Assembly (NCBI RefSeq): GCF_020687165.1
Contig: NZ_JAJEQC010000002.1
Source of the DNA: Hominenteromicrobium mulieris
GTDB taxonomy: Bacteria > Bacillota > Clostridia > Oscillospirales > Acutalibacteraceae
DNA length: 64,000 bases
Strand: one strand, 5' to 3'
The notes beneath the pieces are model-generated. The model was given only the letters and a program-made list of their open reading frames with translations, was not told the DNA's origin and searched no databases. Below, piece by piece: positions 15,866 through 24,746 of this stretch; within the stretch, counting starts at the first letter, position 1; each line of letters begins with the position of its first letter. The translations under genes and the position numbers were made by a program.

Positions 15866-17170
15866 CTACCCGCGGTCGCAGTGGCAGCCCAAAACGCCGC
15901 TGTGGCCGAATACATAGATATTGCATGACGTGCGGCGCTCGCCGGCGGCTGCGGCGCATTTGAGCGTCAGGGAGCCGGAAGCGGGCTGCTCGTAGCACCG
16001 TTGCAGCCGGTTGCAGCATCCGCCCGCGATGTCGCGCCAGCGGCATGCCCCGGCGTTTGTGCAGTGCTTGATGCACTCCATATCGATGTAGCGCTGGGAA
16101 ATTTCGCCGCCCGCGTGGTAATCACCGTTGGAGATGAGCAGGTGCGCAACGGCGAGGTCGCCGATAACGTTTGAAAAGTGGCTTTCTGTGCCGTGGTGCG
16201 GCGCTTTGACGATATAGTAGCCGTCAAACAGCTTCCCGGAGATGCGGCGCAGCACTTCATCGGACACGTCGCCGGTCATTAGAATATCGAGGTTCGACGG
16301 GCCGCGGCTTCGGCGGTTGTGAAAGACGAGGGAGAGGTCGTTCTGCGTTTCGGTGTAGACGTTGCGCACGACGGATTGATTTAAAATGTCCTGAATATCC
16401 GGCGCGGCGGGGGAATGGGCGAGGTTGCTGCGCATATCTTCCATGCGACCTAAGAGGTCGCGGAGAGAATCAAGCAGGATGCGCCGTCTGCCGGGCGTGG
16501 CGCGGTCGGACGGCGCGAAGGCCGTTTGACACTGCATGTAGAGCCTAACGAACGCATCCTTCGTCTCCAAAAACTCCGTTTCGCGCCCGGTGTGAAACGG
16601 GGAAGAGAGGCAGATGTTGAGGTTTTCGACGGCCTCCGTCAGGATGGCATCGAACGGGAAGGGCTCGTTACGCGCGGGGGAGAGCACCTCGTAAAACGCG
16701 CCGTCAAATGTGAAGATGTCGCCGCCGCCGAGCGTGAAAATGCGGTCTGCGCCGACAGAATCATTGAGCGCGTCGAAAATACGCAGGCAGGTGGTGTTCA
16801 CCTGCGCGAAGTCACTTTGCGGCACGGCGAAAAAATGCGCGAACACGGCGAACTCCAAAACGGGATTTACGCCGCGCTTATCGCACGGGAGGGCGGGGAG
16901 GTATACGCGGTCAAAGTAGCCGGGATCCTTTTTGACTTGCTTTAAAAAGCCACTCATATGGTCACGGTGGTAGTGCGTGAGCAGAAACTGGCGCTGGGCG
17001 GCGGGCGCATAGCGGCTGAAAATTTCGTTAAAACGGCGGTCAATCTCCTCTTCACCGCGGCGGGCGTAACGGCTGACGGAGCCGCAATCCACCATTAAAA
17101 TCTGCCGGTTTTGCCCAACGAGGACGGTGCAGTCGCCGTATTCCACGTCGTGCAGTTCAACGCGGTCCAT
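15866..17170 (-). CDS. Metallo-beta-lactamase-fold hydrolase (ComEC-like type) with Cys-rich tail
   Basis: 434 residues. Metal-site motif HYHRDH at residues 66-71, followed by LMTGDVS and KAPHHG, the order found in ComEC-type MBL domains. No membrane segments, so this is a stand-alone cytoplasmic MBL protein. The last 80 or so residues hold ten cysteines, several paired (GGCC, GCHC), unlike the fold itself; they may bind metal or form a separate module. The start overlaps the stop of the MORN gene by one base (TAATG), so the two are coupled. Substrate unknown; phosphodiesterase or nuclease activity is the family precedent. Confidence 0.75.
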   Translation of the reverse strand: MDRVELHDVEYGDCTVLVGQNRQILMVDCGSVSRYARRGEEEIDRRFNEIFSRYAPAAQRQFLLTHYHRDHMSGFLKQVKKDPGYFDRVYLPALPCDKRGVNPVLEFAVFAHFFAVPQSDFAQVNTTCLRIFDALNDSVGADRIFTLGGGDIFTFDGAFYEVLSPARNEPFPFDAILTEAVENLNICLSSPFHTGRETEFLETKDAFVRLYMQCQTAFAPSDRATPGRRRILLDSLRDLLGRMEDMRSNLAHSPAAPDIQDILNQSVVRNVYTETQNDLSLVFHNRRSRGPSNLDILMTGDVSDEVLRRISGKLFDGYYIVKAPHHGTESHFSNVIGDLAVAHLLISNGDYHAGGEISQRYIDMECIKHCTNAGACRWRDIAGGCCNRLQRCYEQPASGSLTLKCAAAAGERRTSCNIYVFGHSGVLGCHCDRG

Positions 17171-18897
17171 TACGCTTTGTCCTCGTTCTGCACGTGGCGG
17201 TACAAAATGCCGTTTTCATAGCGGTCATCTTTCCACTCGCCGGTGTAGACGACATTGCCGTTTTTGTCGAACGCCGTGCCGTGACCCTGCCGTTTACCGT
17301 TCTGCCAGCCACCGGAATAAATCAAGTTGCCGTCTGCATCGAACAGGGTAGCTTGACCCGCTTTTTCGTTGTTTTCATATTTTTCGACGAACACGCAGTG
17401 CGTTTCGGGATCGACGGAGACACCTGCGCCCTGCTTTTGGCCGTCGATGATTTGGCCGTTGTAAATTAAATCGCCGTTTTTATTGAAAATCGTTGCCATG
17501 CCTTGCGGTTTACCGTTTTGCCAGTGGGAAATGTGCAGCGCGTGGTCGCTTTCGCGGAACGAAACGCCGAAGCCTTCGCGCTGATCGTCTTTGAAGTCGC
17601 CGATGTAGGAGACGGCGCCGCTGCGGTAGTGGTGCACGCCGAACCCCTCGCGCAGGTCGTTTTTGTACTCGCCTTCATAGAGCGTGATGCCGTTGTTGTT
17701 CACGGTGCGGCCGAAGCCCTCGCGTTTGCCGTCTTCGGAAAGGTCGCCTGTGTAACGGAGCGGCGCGCCGCCTCTGATGAGCGTGATGCCGGCTTTGGGG
17801 TCGTCCTCTTTTTCAGCTTCCTTTGCAGGCAGGAGCTTATCAAGCAGAGCACGTGCCTGCCGGAGCTCTTCCGGCGTGATGTCGGGGGCGGAGTCTGTTT
17901 TTGGCGTTTCTTCGGGAGCAGATTCTTCCGGAGCTTCTTCGGGTTCTTCTGCGGGAGTGTCCTCAATGGGGGATTCTTCGACTTCTTTCGTCTCGGGTTC
18001 TGTTTCGGGCTGCGGCTCGGCTTCGGGTGTTTCGGAGGCAGCTTCTTCGGAAGCGGGTTCCTCGGAGGTAGCTTCTTCGAGAACGGGATTCTCTTCGGTA
18101 GGCTCTGCGGCTTTTTCGGCGGGGTCGCTCAGGAAATCGACAAGTGCGGGCTCGGTGAGGTCCCCAAAAACGGGCAGCTCGGGCTCCGGCTCGGTCGTTT
18201 CGGGCACGTCGCCGTCCTTGACCTCCCAACCCATGGAGAGCATGACGGAGGCGTTTTTATTCTGCTTCAGAAATTTGATGCGGCGCTGCTGCTCTCCACG
18301 CGGGCAGTAGGCGTATTCGCCGCGCTCATCGGCGACGAGCAGAAGGCGGTCGCCGAACTGGGCGTTTTGCAGACTCTGCTCGGCGGTTTGGAACGCATAC
18401 GGCACGGGGAACAGCACGGTTTCTTTCGTTTTGCCGGTGGAATCGTTATAATCGAAGCGGATGACGGCGTCGCGGTGATCGTCCGGCTTAAAGGTAATGC
18501 GTGCGCGGCGGTCGTCATCGGGAGAGAAATACTCCGTGCGCATCCACTGCATTTCACCGTCGTAGTACACGCGGGCGCGCAATGCGCCGTAGGCGTTATA
18601 AAACGCGATGCCGCGCTGACCGCCGTTTGTGAATGCGGCTTCGAGCGTATTTTTGCCTGCGCGTTTTTTCCATTTTATAGTGCGGCGGGAGAGCTTGCCG
18701 TGCACTTCGCCGGAAAGTCCGTCGAAAATGCCGCGGGCGCGGATATGTACGGTTTTGCCGGATCCGAAATAGCTGCGGCGCGCTTCATAAAGGGCATCGT
18801 GAAACGAAGACAGCGTATCGAGCCCGGTGTAGCACACGGTGTAGACCTTGCGGTTCACAAGGCTTGCGCTGAGAGAAGTGGCGTTATGTTCCGTCAT
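17170..18897 (-). CDS. MORN-repeat protein with acidic linker
   Basis: 575 residues in three parts. An N-terminal domain of about 245 residues is unfamiliar. A Glu/Pro/Thr-rich acidic, low-complexity stretch follows (about 245-355). The C-terminal region has about eight MORN-type repeats of the form YxGxxxxGxxxGxG (for example GEYKNDLREGFG, GDFKDDQREGFG, GGWQNGKRQGHG). MORN repeats often mediate membrane-lipid or protein contacts. ATG 18897 is taken because AAAGG precedes it and a promoter lies just upstream. First gene of an operon with the MBL protein, which suggests a joint job that cannot be named. Confidence 0.78.
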   Translation of the reverse strand: MTEHNATSLSASLVNRKVYTVCYTGLDTLSSFHDALYEARRSYFGSGKTVHIRARGIFDGLSGEVHGKLSRRTIKWKKRAGKNTLEAAFTNGGQRGIAFYNAYGALRARVYYDGEMQWMRTEYFSPDDDRRARITFKPDDHRDAVIRFDYNDSTGKTKETVLFPVPYAFQTAEQSLQNAQFGDRLLLVADERGEYAYCPRGEQQRRIKFLKQNKNASVMLSMGWEVKDGDVPETTEPEPELPVFGDLTEPALVDFLSDPAEKAAEPTEENPVLEEATSEEPASEEAASETPEAEPQPETEPETKEVEESPIEDTPAEEPEEAPEESAPEETPKTDSAPDITPEELRQARALLDKLLPAKEAEKEDDPKAGITLIRGGAPLRYTGDLSEDGKREGFGRTVNNNGITLYEGEYKNDLREGFGVHHYRSGAVSYIGDFKDDQREGFGVSFRESDHALHISHWQNGKPQGMATIFNKNGDLIYNGQIIDGQKQGAGVSVDPETHCVFVEKYENNEKAGQATLFDADGNLIYSGGWQNGKRQGHGTAFDKNGNVVYTGEWKDDRYENGILYRHVQNEDKA

Positions 18898-18957
18898 CTG
18901 AACGACCTTTCTGCGGGAAACAGGCACGTTTCCCGTCTTTTCCGTTGATATAGTTTC

Positions 18958-18986
18958 AGTATACCACGAAAGGACGTTTATTTCAA
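18958..18986 (-). promoter_or_regulatory. SigA-type promoter of the MORN/MBL operon
   Basis: On the minus strand TTGAAA (complement of 18981-18986), 17 bp, TATACT (complement of 18958-18963), 61 bases before the ATG. Confidence 0.75.
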
Positions 18987-19011
18987 TCACACGGTTCCTT
19001 CGGATTTTAAC

Positions 19012-19040
19012 TTGCGAAATGCTTTAAAATCTGCTATGAT
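19012..19040 (+). promoter_or_regulatory. Probable extended -10 promoter of the two-component system
   Basis: TTGCGA (19012-19017), 17 bp, TATGAT (19035-19040) with an upstream TG. A second TATAAT at 19051 has no good -35. Confidence 0.5.
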
Positions 19041-19086
19041 ATTGTATCATCGTTCTATACTATAATAGAGGAAAGGATCGCGCGGC

Positions 19087-20859
19087 ATGAAAAGTGTGAA
19101 GAAAGAAGTCTCGTTCAGGCGAAAACTGATGACGGCTGTATTGAGCGTCACGCTGCCGCTGATCGCGCTGCTTTTGTTCAGCAACCTGTATTCCACGCAG
19201 GCATTTAACAGAAAAATTGCGGATTCCAACATGCGCACGATGGATTACCGGGCGGGGCGCATGGAGGAGCAGCTCGACTCTGTGAACGATTTTCTCACCG
19301 GGTTGACGGTGAGCGACGATTACCGCACGCTGTCGGGCGGTGAGAAAACCCCCTTAAAGGCGTATCTTGCAAGCTATACGCTCATTACGCAGTTGAAAAC
19401 GGCGCTGCCGGCATACGGTGATGTGGGCGCGTTTTTCATTTACAGTGCGCCGAGCGATGCCGAGCGCGATATTTTTGACGATTCTATCTCCTACGCGCAG
19501 AAGGAGCGGCTGCGCGCTTTTGTGCGCAACGCGGTGGAGAATAACACGTATTCGTACAATATGCAGTGGCGGCACGCGGAGATCGGCGGCAAGGCGTATT
19601 TATTCCGCTTTTACGGCGGGCGCGGCACGTATCTTGTGGCGATGGTGCCGTTGGCGGCGCTGGCGGACGTGCGCTACATGCAGATTGATACCGACGCGGT
19701 GATGCTGTTTTCCGACAAAAACAACGAGCCGCTGACCTCTGTCGATTTTGTGGAGGGAAACGGGATCAATCTGAACGGCGACTATGAGAACTACTTTATT
19801 TCGGGCGGGAAGCAGCGGTATATGATCGTGGGCCGCGATTTGGCGGGTACGGATTGCAGGGCAATCCTTGCCGTAAATGAAAGCGGGTATTTCGGCTCGC
19901 TCGATGGCTTGCAGGCGGCGCTGCTGGTACTCTCTTTACTGGCGCTGGTGCTGATTCCGGTCATTCAGTGGCGGCTGACGAGCTCCATCTCGAAGCCGGT
20001 GGAGGGGCTGCGCAGTGTTATGGAGCATATCCGCGCCGGCAATCTGGAGGCGAAGGCTGAGGGCAAGACGAACATACGCGAATTCAACGAGGTGAACGAG
20101 ACGTTCAACACGATGATGACGCAGATTAAGGATTTGAAAATCGAATCTTACGAGCACGAGATTGAGACGCAGAAGGCGGAGCTGCGCTACATGCAGCTGC
20201 AGATCCGCCCGCATTTCTTCTTAAATTGCCTTAAAAGCTTATATGCGTTGGCGGAAGCGGGCAAATATGACCGCATTCAAAAAATGATTTTGGAGATCTC
20301 GAAGCACATACGGTATATTTTTACGGACAGTATGGAGCTTGTGCCGCTTTCGCGCGAATTAGACCACATTGAAAATTACATCGAGATGCAGCGGGGGTCT
20401 TCGCAGTACCCGCCGGTGTGCCGGTTTGACATTGACCCACGTTTACGGGACTTGCCGATCCCGCCGCTTTCTTTGCAGAGCTTTGTGGAAAACTGCGTGA
20501 AGCATGTGTACTCGCCGGATTACGTTTTGAAAATTGAGGTGAAGGCAGCGGTGCTGCGCAGCGGCGCGGACACGTTTGCCGACCTGACGGTGACGGATAA
20601 CGGCGGCGGCTTCCCCGAGGACGTGATTGCGGAGATCAATGAGCCGGACAGCCCGCTGTACGCGCAGAACCACGTGGGCATCAACAATGTGAAAAAGCGC
20701 TTGCAGCTGATTTACGGCGACCGCGCTTTATATGCGTTCTTTAATCGGGATATGGGCGAACGCATGGGCAGTGTATCTGAAATTTTGATTCCGATAGACC
20801 TCGTAATGCTGCATGCGGCGGAGGACGAGCCGGACGGAGAGGAGGCTTTCAACGGATGA
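19087..20859 (+). CDS. YesM-type sensor histidine kinase
   Basis: 590 residues. N-terminal membrane segment (about 15-37), an extracytoplasmic sensor domain to about 275, second membrane segment (LVLSLLALVLIPVI), HAMP linker, then a LytS/YesM-type kinase: phospho-acceptor His in LQIRPHFFLNCLKSLYAL, N box in LSLQSFVENCVKHV and G box in VTDNGGGFPEDV. AGGAAAGG precedes the start. The 4-base overlap with the response regulator and the ABC transporter downstream suggest it senses the availability of that transporter's carbohydrate substrate. Confidence 0.92.
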   Translation: MKSVKKEVSFRRKLMTAVLSVTLPLIALLLFSNLYSTQAFNRKIADSNMRTMDYRAGRMEEQLDSVNDFLTGLTVSDDYRTLSGGEKTPLKAYLASYTLITQLKTALPAYGDVGAFFIYSAPSDAERDIFDDSISYAQKERLRAFVRNAVENNTYSYNMQWRHAEIGGKAYLFRFYGGRGTYLVAMVPLAALADVRYMQIDTDAVMLFSDKNNEPLTSVDFVEGNGINLNGDYENYFISGGKQRYMIVGRDLAGTDCRAILAVNESGYFGSLDGLQAALLVLSLLALVLIPVIQWRLTSSISKPVEGLRSVMEHIRAGNLEAKAEGKTNIREFNEVNETFNTMMTQIKDLKIESYEHEIETQKAELRYMQLQIRPHFFLNCLKSLYALAEAGKYDRIQKMILEISKHIRYIFTDSMELVPLSRELDHIENYIEMQRGSSQYPPVCRFDIDPRLRDLPIPPLSLQSFVENCVKHVYSPDYVLKIEVKAAVLRSGADTFADLTVTDNGGGFPEDVIAEINEPDSPLYAQNHVGINNVKKRLQLIYGDRALYAFFNRDMGERMGSVSEILIPIDLVMLHAAEDEPDGEEAFNG

Positions 20860-21641
20860 ACGTATTGATCGTAGATGACCAGCCGGAGGTTGTGGAGAGC
20901 ATGGTGACCGGTGTAAACTGGAAAAAAATACCCGTGGAGCAGGTGTTTACGGCGTACAGCGTGAAGGAAGCGCAAAGCGTTTTTGAACGCGAGCGCATAG
21001 ATGTGCTGCTGTGCGACATTGAAATGCCGCCGACGAACGGCTTTGCTTTGCTGCGTTGGGCGCAGGAGCGGTTTTCCGGCGTGGTGTGCATTTTCCTTTC
21101 TGCGCACGCGGAATTTGAATATGCGCAGGAGGCCGTGAAGCTTGGCAGCTTTGACTACATTTTGCAGCCTGCGCCGTATGCGGAGATTGAGGCGGCGGTG
21201 GAGCGTGCGGCCGGAAAAGTGCGCGAAGCGGAAAACCAGAGGCGGTACAATGCTTATGCGAAGTACCGTGGCGAGGACGAAAGTGCGGAGAAAGAGCCGG
21301 ACAAGACGGAGCAGACACCGATACAGCGCGCGATGACGTATATCCGGCGAAACATCGACAAGGATTTAAGCCGCGCGGAGATTGCAGATGCAATCTATTT
21401 GAACCCGGAATATCTTTCCCGCTTATTTAAAAAGGAAACGGGCGCCTCTTTAAATGATTATATTGTGACGGAGAAGATGCGCGCGGCACAGTCTTTGCTG
21501 AGTGACACAAACATCCCGGTGAGCCTCATTGCGACGAAGGTGGGGTACTCGAATTTCTCGTATTTTTCGCAGGTTTTTAAGAAATACACGGGCATGTCGC
21601 CGGTGGAATACCGTGCGGCAAAGCGGCGGTCTAAGCTGTAA
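20856..21641 (+). CDS. YesN-type response regulator (REC plus AraC HTH)
   Basis: 261 residues. Receiver domain at 1-120 with acidic pocket VDDQPE, phospho-acceptor Asp in VLLCDIEMPP, and SAH in place of the usual SAY/TGY; the conserved Lys position reads ILQPAP rather than LKP, so the lysine is not apparent. C-terminal double HTH of AraC type (YIRRNIDKDLSRAEIADAIY, then VGYSNFSYFSQVFKKYTGMSP). It probably activates the downstream solute-binding protein gene through the TGTCAC repeats at 21832-21858. Start overlaps the kinase stop (ATGA). Confidence 0.92.
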   Translation: MNVLIVDDQPEVVESMVTGVNWKKIPVEQVFTAYSVKEAQSVFERERIDVLLCDIEMPPTNGFALLRWAQERFSGVVCIFLSAHAEFEYAQEAVKLGSFDYILQPAPYAEIEAAVERAAGKVREAENQRRYNAYAKYRGEDESAEKEPDKTEQTPIQRAMTYIRRNIDKDLSRAEIADAIYLNPEYLSRLFKKETGASLNDYIVTEKMRAAQSLLSDTNIPVSLIATKVGYSNFSYFSQVFKKYTGMSPVEYRAAKRRSKL

Positions 21642-21736
21642 AGCGCGTTTTCTTTCGGTAAACTGTTGTAAAACTGTCACAAAATGTAAAATCCGTGTAA
21701 ACGGGTGAAAGACAGAAAATACATCTTGCATTTGAG

Positions 21737-21770
21737 AGAGGGACACCCATATGGGTTTTCCTCTTTTTTT
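21737..21770 (+). terminator. Terminator after the two-component system
   Basis: GAGGGACACCC pairs imperfectly with GGGTTTTCCTC and is followed by seven T. Two further palindromes follow: ATCGATA/TATCGAT around 21771-21790 and GCAGGAT/ATCCTGC at 21792-21815. Confidence 0.65.
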
Positions 21771-21831
21771 ATCGATATAGAGTATCGATATGCAGGATTG
21801 TAAAAAACATCCTGCAAAGTCTTCACGAACA

Positions 21832-21898
21832 TGTCACATTTTGAATAGGAGATGTCACGAAATTTGCAGAAAAGATGCGGATTTTCTGTTACTATATA
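21832..21898 (+). promoter_or_regulatory. Probable activator-dependent promoter with TGTCAC direct repeats
   Basis: TGTCAC occurs at 21832 and 21853, exactly 21 bp apart (two helical turns), and once more at 21675. A -10-like TATATA lies at 21893-21898 but no good -35 is 17 bp upstream; the nearer repeat ends about where an activator would contact polymerase. Likely binding sites of the YesN-type regulator. An inverted repeat (GACCGCGA / TCGCGGGTC) spans 21909-21943 in the leader. Confidence 0.5.
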
Positions 21899-21968
21899 TG
21901 TGTAATTTGACCGCGAAGGCTAAAAATAAATTTATCGCGGGTCGAAAAGTATGAAAGGAAGTAAGAAA

Positions 21969-23561
21969 ATGGCAAAGAGACTTGTAGCAATGCTCATGGC
22001 AGCAGCGCTGACCCTCTCCCTGGCAGCTTGCGGCAACGGCGGTTCTTCCAGCTCCACCGCAGACTCCAGCACATCTTCCGAATCTTCCGCTTCTGACAGC
22101 GCTGCAGCCGATAGCAGCGATGCCTCTTCCGAAGCAGAAGATCTGAAAGAATCCGAACTCGTAACGCTCAATATCGTGACGATGTCATCCGGTAAAGAAG
22201 AATCCGGTATCGCACAGGTTGAGGAAGCAATGGACAAGATCCTCGAAGAGAAGTTCAACGTGAACGTTAAGCTTTCCTTCCTCCCGTACAGCAGCTATGC
22301 TGACCAGATCTCCCTGATGCTTTCCTCCGGCGAAGGCGTTGACCTTCTCCCGGTTTACATGGTCAACTACACGGCTTGCGCTGATTCCGGTCAGCTCTAT
22401 CCGATGGACGACCTCATCGAGGAGTATGGCCAGGGCATCATTGAGCAGCTCGGTTGGGACAACATCAACTGCGGTCGCGTAGGCGGCGAGCTGTTCGGCC
22501 TCACGCAGGGCCGTGACCTTGCAGCTTCCCAGGGCTTTGAGTACAGACTGGACCTTGCTGAGAAGTACAACCTCGACATGGATTCCGTTAAGACCCTCGA
22601 AGACCTCCACGATGTTCTCGTTACCATTAAGGAAAACGAAGAGAACTGCTGGCCGGTAGCTGTTTCCGCCGGCGAAAACATCCGTAACTGGGGTTGGGAC
22701 TCTCTGGGCGACGAGATGGTTAACCTCGGTGTTCTCTCCGACATGGCTACGGACACCACCGTTGTGAACCTCTACGAGACCGAGCAGTACAAGAACCTCG
22801 TTACCACGATGTACAACTGGATGCAGGAAGGCCTCATTCAGGCTGACGCTGTGAACACCACCGAGACTGCAACCACTCTGCAGGACGCAGGCACTGCATT
22901 CGGCAGCTTCGTTAACCTGAAGCCGTACTATGCAGAAGAGAACAACGCGAACCTCCAGAACCCGATCGGCACGGTTGAGCTGATTCCGGCACTGGCTTCC
23001 ACCGACCGTGTTACCATGGCTCTGTGGTCCATCGCAGGCAGCTGCGAGCATCCGGAAGCTGCTATGAAGACTCTGAACGAGCTTTACAGCAACCCGGAGC
23101 TGAGCAACCTCTACATGTATGGTATTGAGGGCGTTCACTACGAAGTAATCGAAGAAGGCGCTGTTACGAACGGTCAGGACAGAATCAACTATCCGGACGG
23201 CGTTGATGCAACGACCACCACTTACAGAAAGTCCGGTACTTGGCTGATGCCGAACCAGTTCATCGGCGACATCTGGGGTACCGATCTCCCGGCTGATTAC
23301 TGGGATGCAACGAAGACCTTCAACGAAGAGTCTCAGAAGTCCGCAGCATTCGGCTTCTCCTTCGACGCAACGCAGGTTGCGAACGAGATCACCGCTTGCA
23401 CGAACGTTGTTAACAAGTACCACAAGGCACTCGTTTGCGGCGCTCTTGACCCGGAGACGACTCTCCCGCAGTTCAACTCTGAGCTGAAGGATGCCGGCAT
23501 CGATGCGATCATCGAAGAGAAGCAGGCACAGCTCGACGCTTGGCTGGCTGAGCAGAAGTAA
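21969..23561 (+). CDS. Extracellular solute-binding lipoprotein of an LplA-type ABC transporter
   Basis: 530 residues. Lipoprotein signal (KRLVAMLMAAALTLSLAAC, Cys about residue 20) then a Ser/Thr/Ala/Asp-rich linker and a family-1-type binding fold; its size is that of LplA/YtcQ-like proteins for oligosaccharides. ATG 21969 is preferred because AAGGAAG lies upstream; ATG 21951 lacks a good site. Followed by hairpins and two permeases, with no ATPase in the cluster, so a shared MsmX-type ATPase elsewhere is expected. Codon choice here is noticeably restricted, as in highly expressed genes. Confidence 0.9.
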   Translation: MAKRLVAMLMAAALTLSLAACGNGGSSSSTADSSTSSESSASDSAAADSSDASSEAEDLKESELVTLNIVTMSSGKEESGIAQVEEAMDKILEEKFNVNVKLSFLPYSSYADQISLMLSSGEGVDLLPVYMVNYTACADSGQLYPMDDLIEEYGQGIIEQLGWDNINCGRVGGELFGLTQGRDLAASQGFEYRLDLAEKYNLDMDSVKTLEDLHDVLVTIKENEENCWPVAVSAGENIRNWGWDSLGDEMVNLGVLSDMATDTTVVNLYETEQYKNLVTTMYNWMQEGLIQADAVNTTETATTLQDAGTAFGSFVNLKPYYAEENNANLQNPIGTVELIPALASTDRVTMALWSIAGSCEHPEAAMKTLNELYSNPELSNLYMYGIEGVHYEVIEEGAVTNGQDRINYPDGVDATTTTYRKSGTWLMPNQFIGDIWGTDLPADYWDATKTFNEESQKSAAFGFSFDATQVANEITACTNVVNKYHKALVCGALDPETTLPQFNSELKDAGIDAIIEEKQAQLDAWLAEQK

Positions 23562-23584
23562 TTTACTTCACAATTAGACTTAAA

Positions 23585-23705
23585 GAAGCTGGAGCGAGAT
23601 TCGTTTCAGCTTCCTTGTGAAAATCCGTGTCTTTTTCCCGAAAGGGAAAAGGGCATGGGCGTGTACAGAGAGATGACCCTTCTGTACATGCCCATGTTCT
23701 TTTGG
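23585..23705 (+). other. Intercistronic hairpins between binding protein and permeases
   Basis: GAAGCTG (23585-23591) pairs with CAGCTTC (23607-23613). A second, 16-bp stem runs CATGGGCGTGTACAGA (23654-23669) to TCTGTACATGCCCATG (23681-23696) with one G-U pair, followed by TTCTTTT. It should terminate or stabilise most transcripts after the binding protein gene, so that permeases are made in smaller amount. Confidence 0.7.
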
Positions 23706-23754
23706 AAAATTTCAACGGAGCAGGACGAAAACAGATTGAAAGGGGTTTCTAATT

Positions 23755-24726
23755 ATGCCGAATAAATCTGCCGCACTGGAAAAAGAAATGAAAGTGCGCT
23801 CGGCAAAACCGAATAAGTGGCTGCGCTTTTACCGCTGCATCCCGCTGTATCTGATGTTCCTTCCGGGCGCCCTGTATCTGCTCATGGATAAGTATATCCC
23901 GATGAGCGGTCTGATCATCGCCTTCAAGAAGGTCAACTGGCGTAAGGGCATCCTTGCAAGTGACTGGGTGGGTTTCAGCAACTTCACCTACCTTTTTAAA
24001 ACGAAGGACGCTTTCAACATTACGCGCAACACACTGCTTTATAACCTGTGCTTTATCGTGCTGGGCACCGTGATTGCCATTACAATCGCGATTCTCTTAA
24101 ACGAGATTACGAGCAAGCTGTTCAAGCAGGTGTACCAGACCATCATCCTGATGCCGTACCTGATCTCCATCGTTGTGGTCAGCTATCTGGTGTTCGCAAT
24201 GCTGAGTTCTGAATCCGGCTTTATCAACAACACGATCTTTAAGGCACTTGGCATTAATCCGATTTCCTGGTATACAGAGCCGAAGTACTGGCCGTTCATT
24301 TTGGTCATCGTACATATCTGGAAGGTGTTCGGCTACGACTGCATTCTCTATTATGCAACGCTCGTCGGCATTGACCACGGCTACTATGAGGCGGCGGTCA
24401 TCGACGGCGCAAACCGCTGGCAGCAGATCGTTCACGTTACGCTGCCGAGCCTTCTGCCCACCATCATCACGCTGACACTGATGTCTATCGGCAAGATTTT
24501 CTATTCCGATTTCGGTCTGTTCTATCAGGTGCCGATGGATTCCGGCCCGCTGCTCGACATTACGAGCACGATTGATACGTACGTTTACCGCGCACTCATC
24601 ACGCTGAACGATTACGGCAGATCTTCCGCAGCAGGCGTTTACCAGAGCGTTGTCGGCTTTATACTGGTCCTGTGCGCGAACCTTGCCGTTAAGAAAATCG
24701 GCGGCGAAGAGAACGCACTGTTCTAA
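23755..24726 (+). CDS. ABC transporter permease, LplB/MalF type
   Basis: 323 residues with about six membrane segments. The EAA loop is present as YYEAAVIDGANRWQQIVHVTLPSL. The N-terminal FYRCIPLYLMFLPGALYLLMDKYIP is typical of LplB-like permeases. AAAGGGG precedes the start. It forms a heterodimer with the next gene product in the inner membrane for carbohydrate import with the lipoprotein at 21969. Confidence 0.92.
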   Translation: MPNKSAALEKEMKVRSAKPNKWLRFYRCIPLYLMFLPGALYLLMDKYIPMSGLIIAFKKVNWRKGILASDWVGFSNFTYLFKTKDAFNITRNTLLYNLCFIVLGTVIAITIAILLNEITSKLFKQVYQTIILMPYLISIVVVSYLVFAMLSSESGFINNTIFKALGINPISWYTEPKYWPFILVIVHIWKVFGYDCILYYATLVGIDHGYYEAAVIDGANRWQQIVHVTLPSLLPTIITLTLMSIGKIFYSDFGLFYQVPMDSGPLLDITSTIDTYVYRALITLNDYGRSSAAGVYQSVVGFILVLCANLAVKKIGGEENALF

Positions 24727-24746
24727 GGAAGGGAGAGAGAAACACC

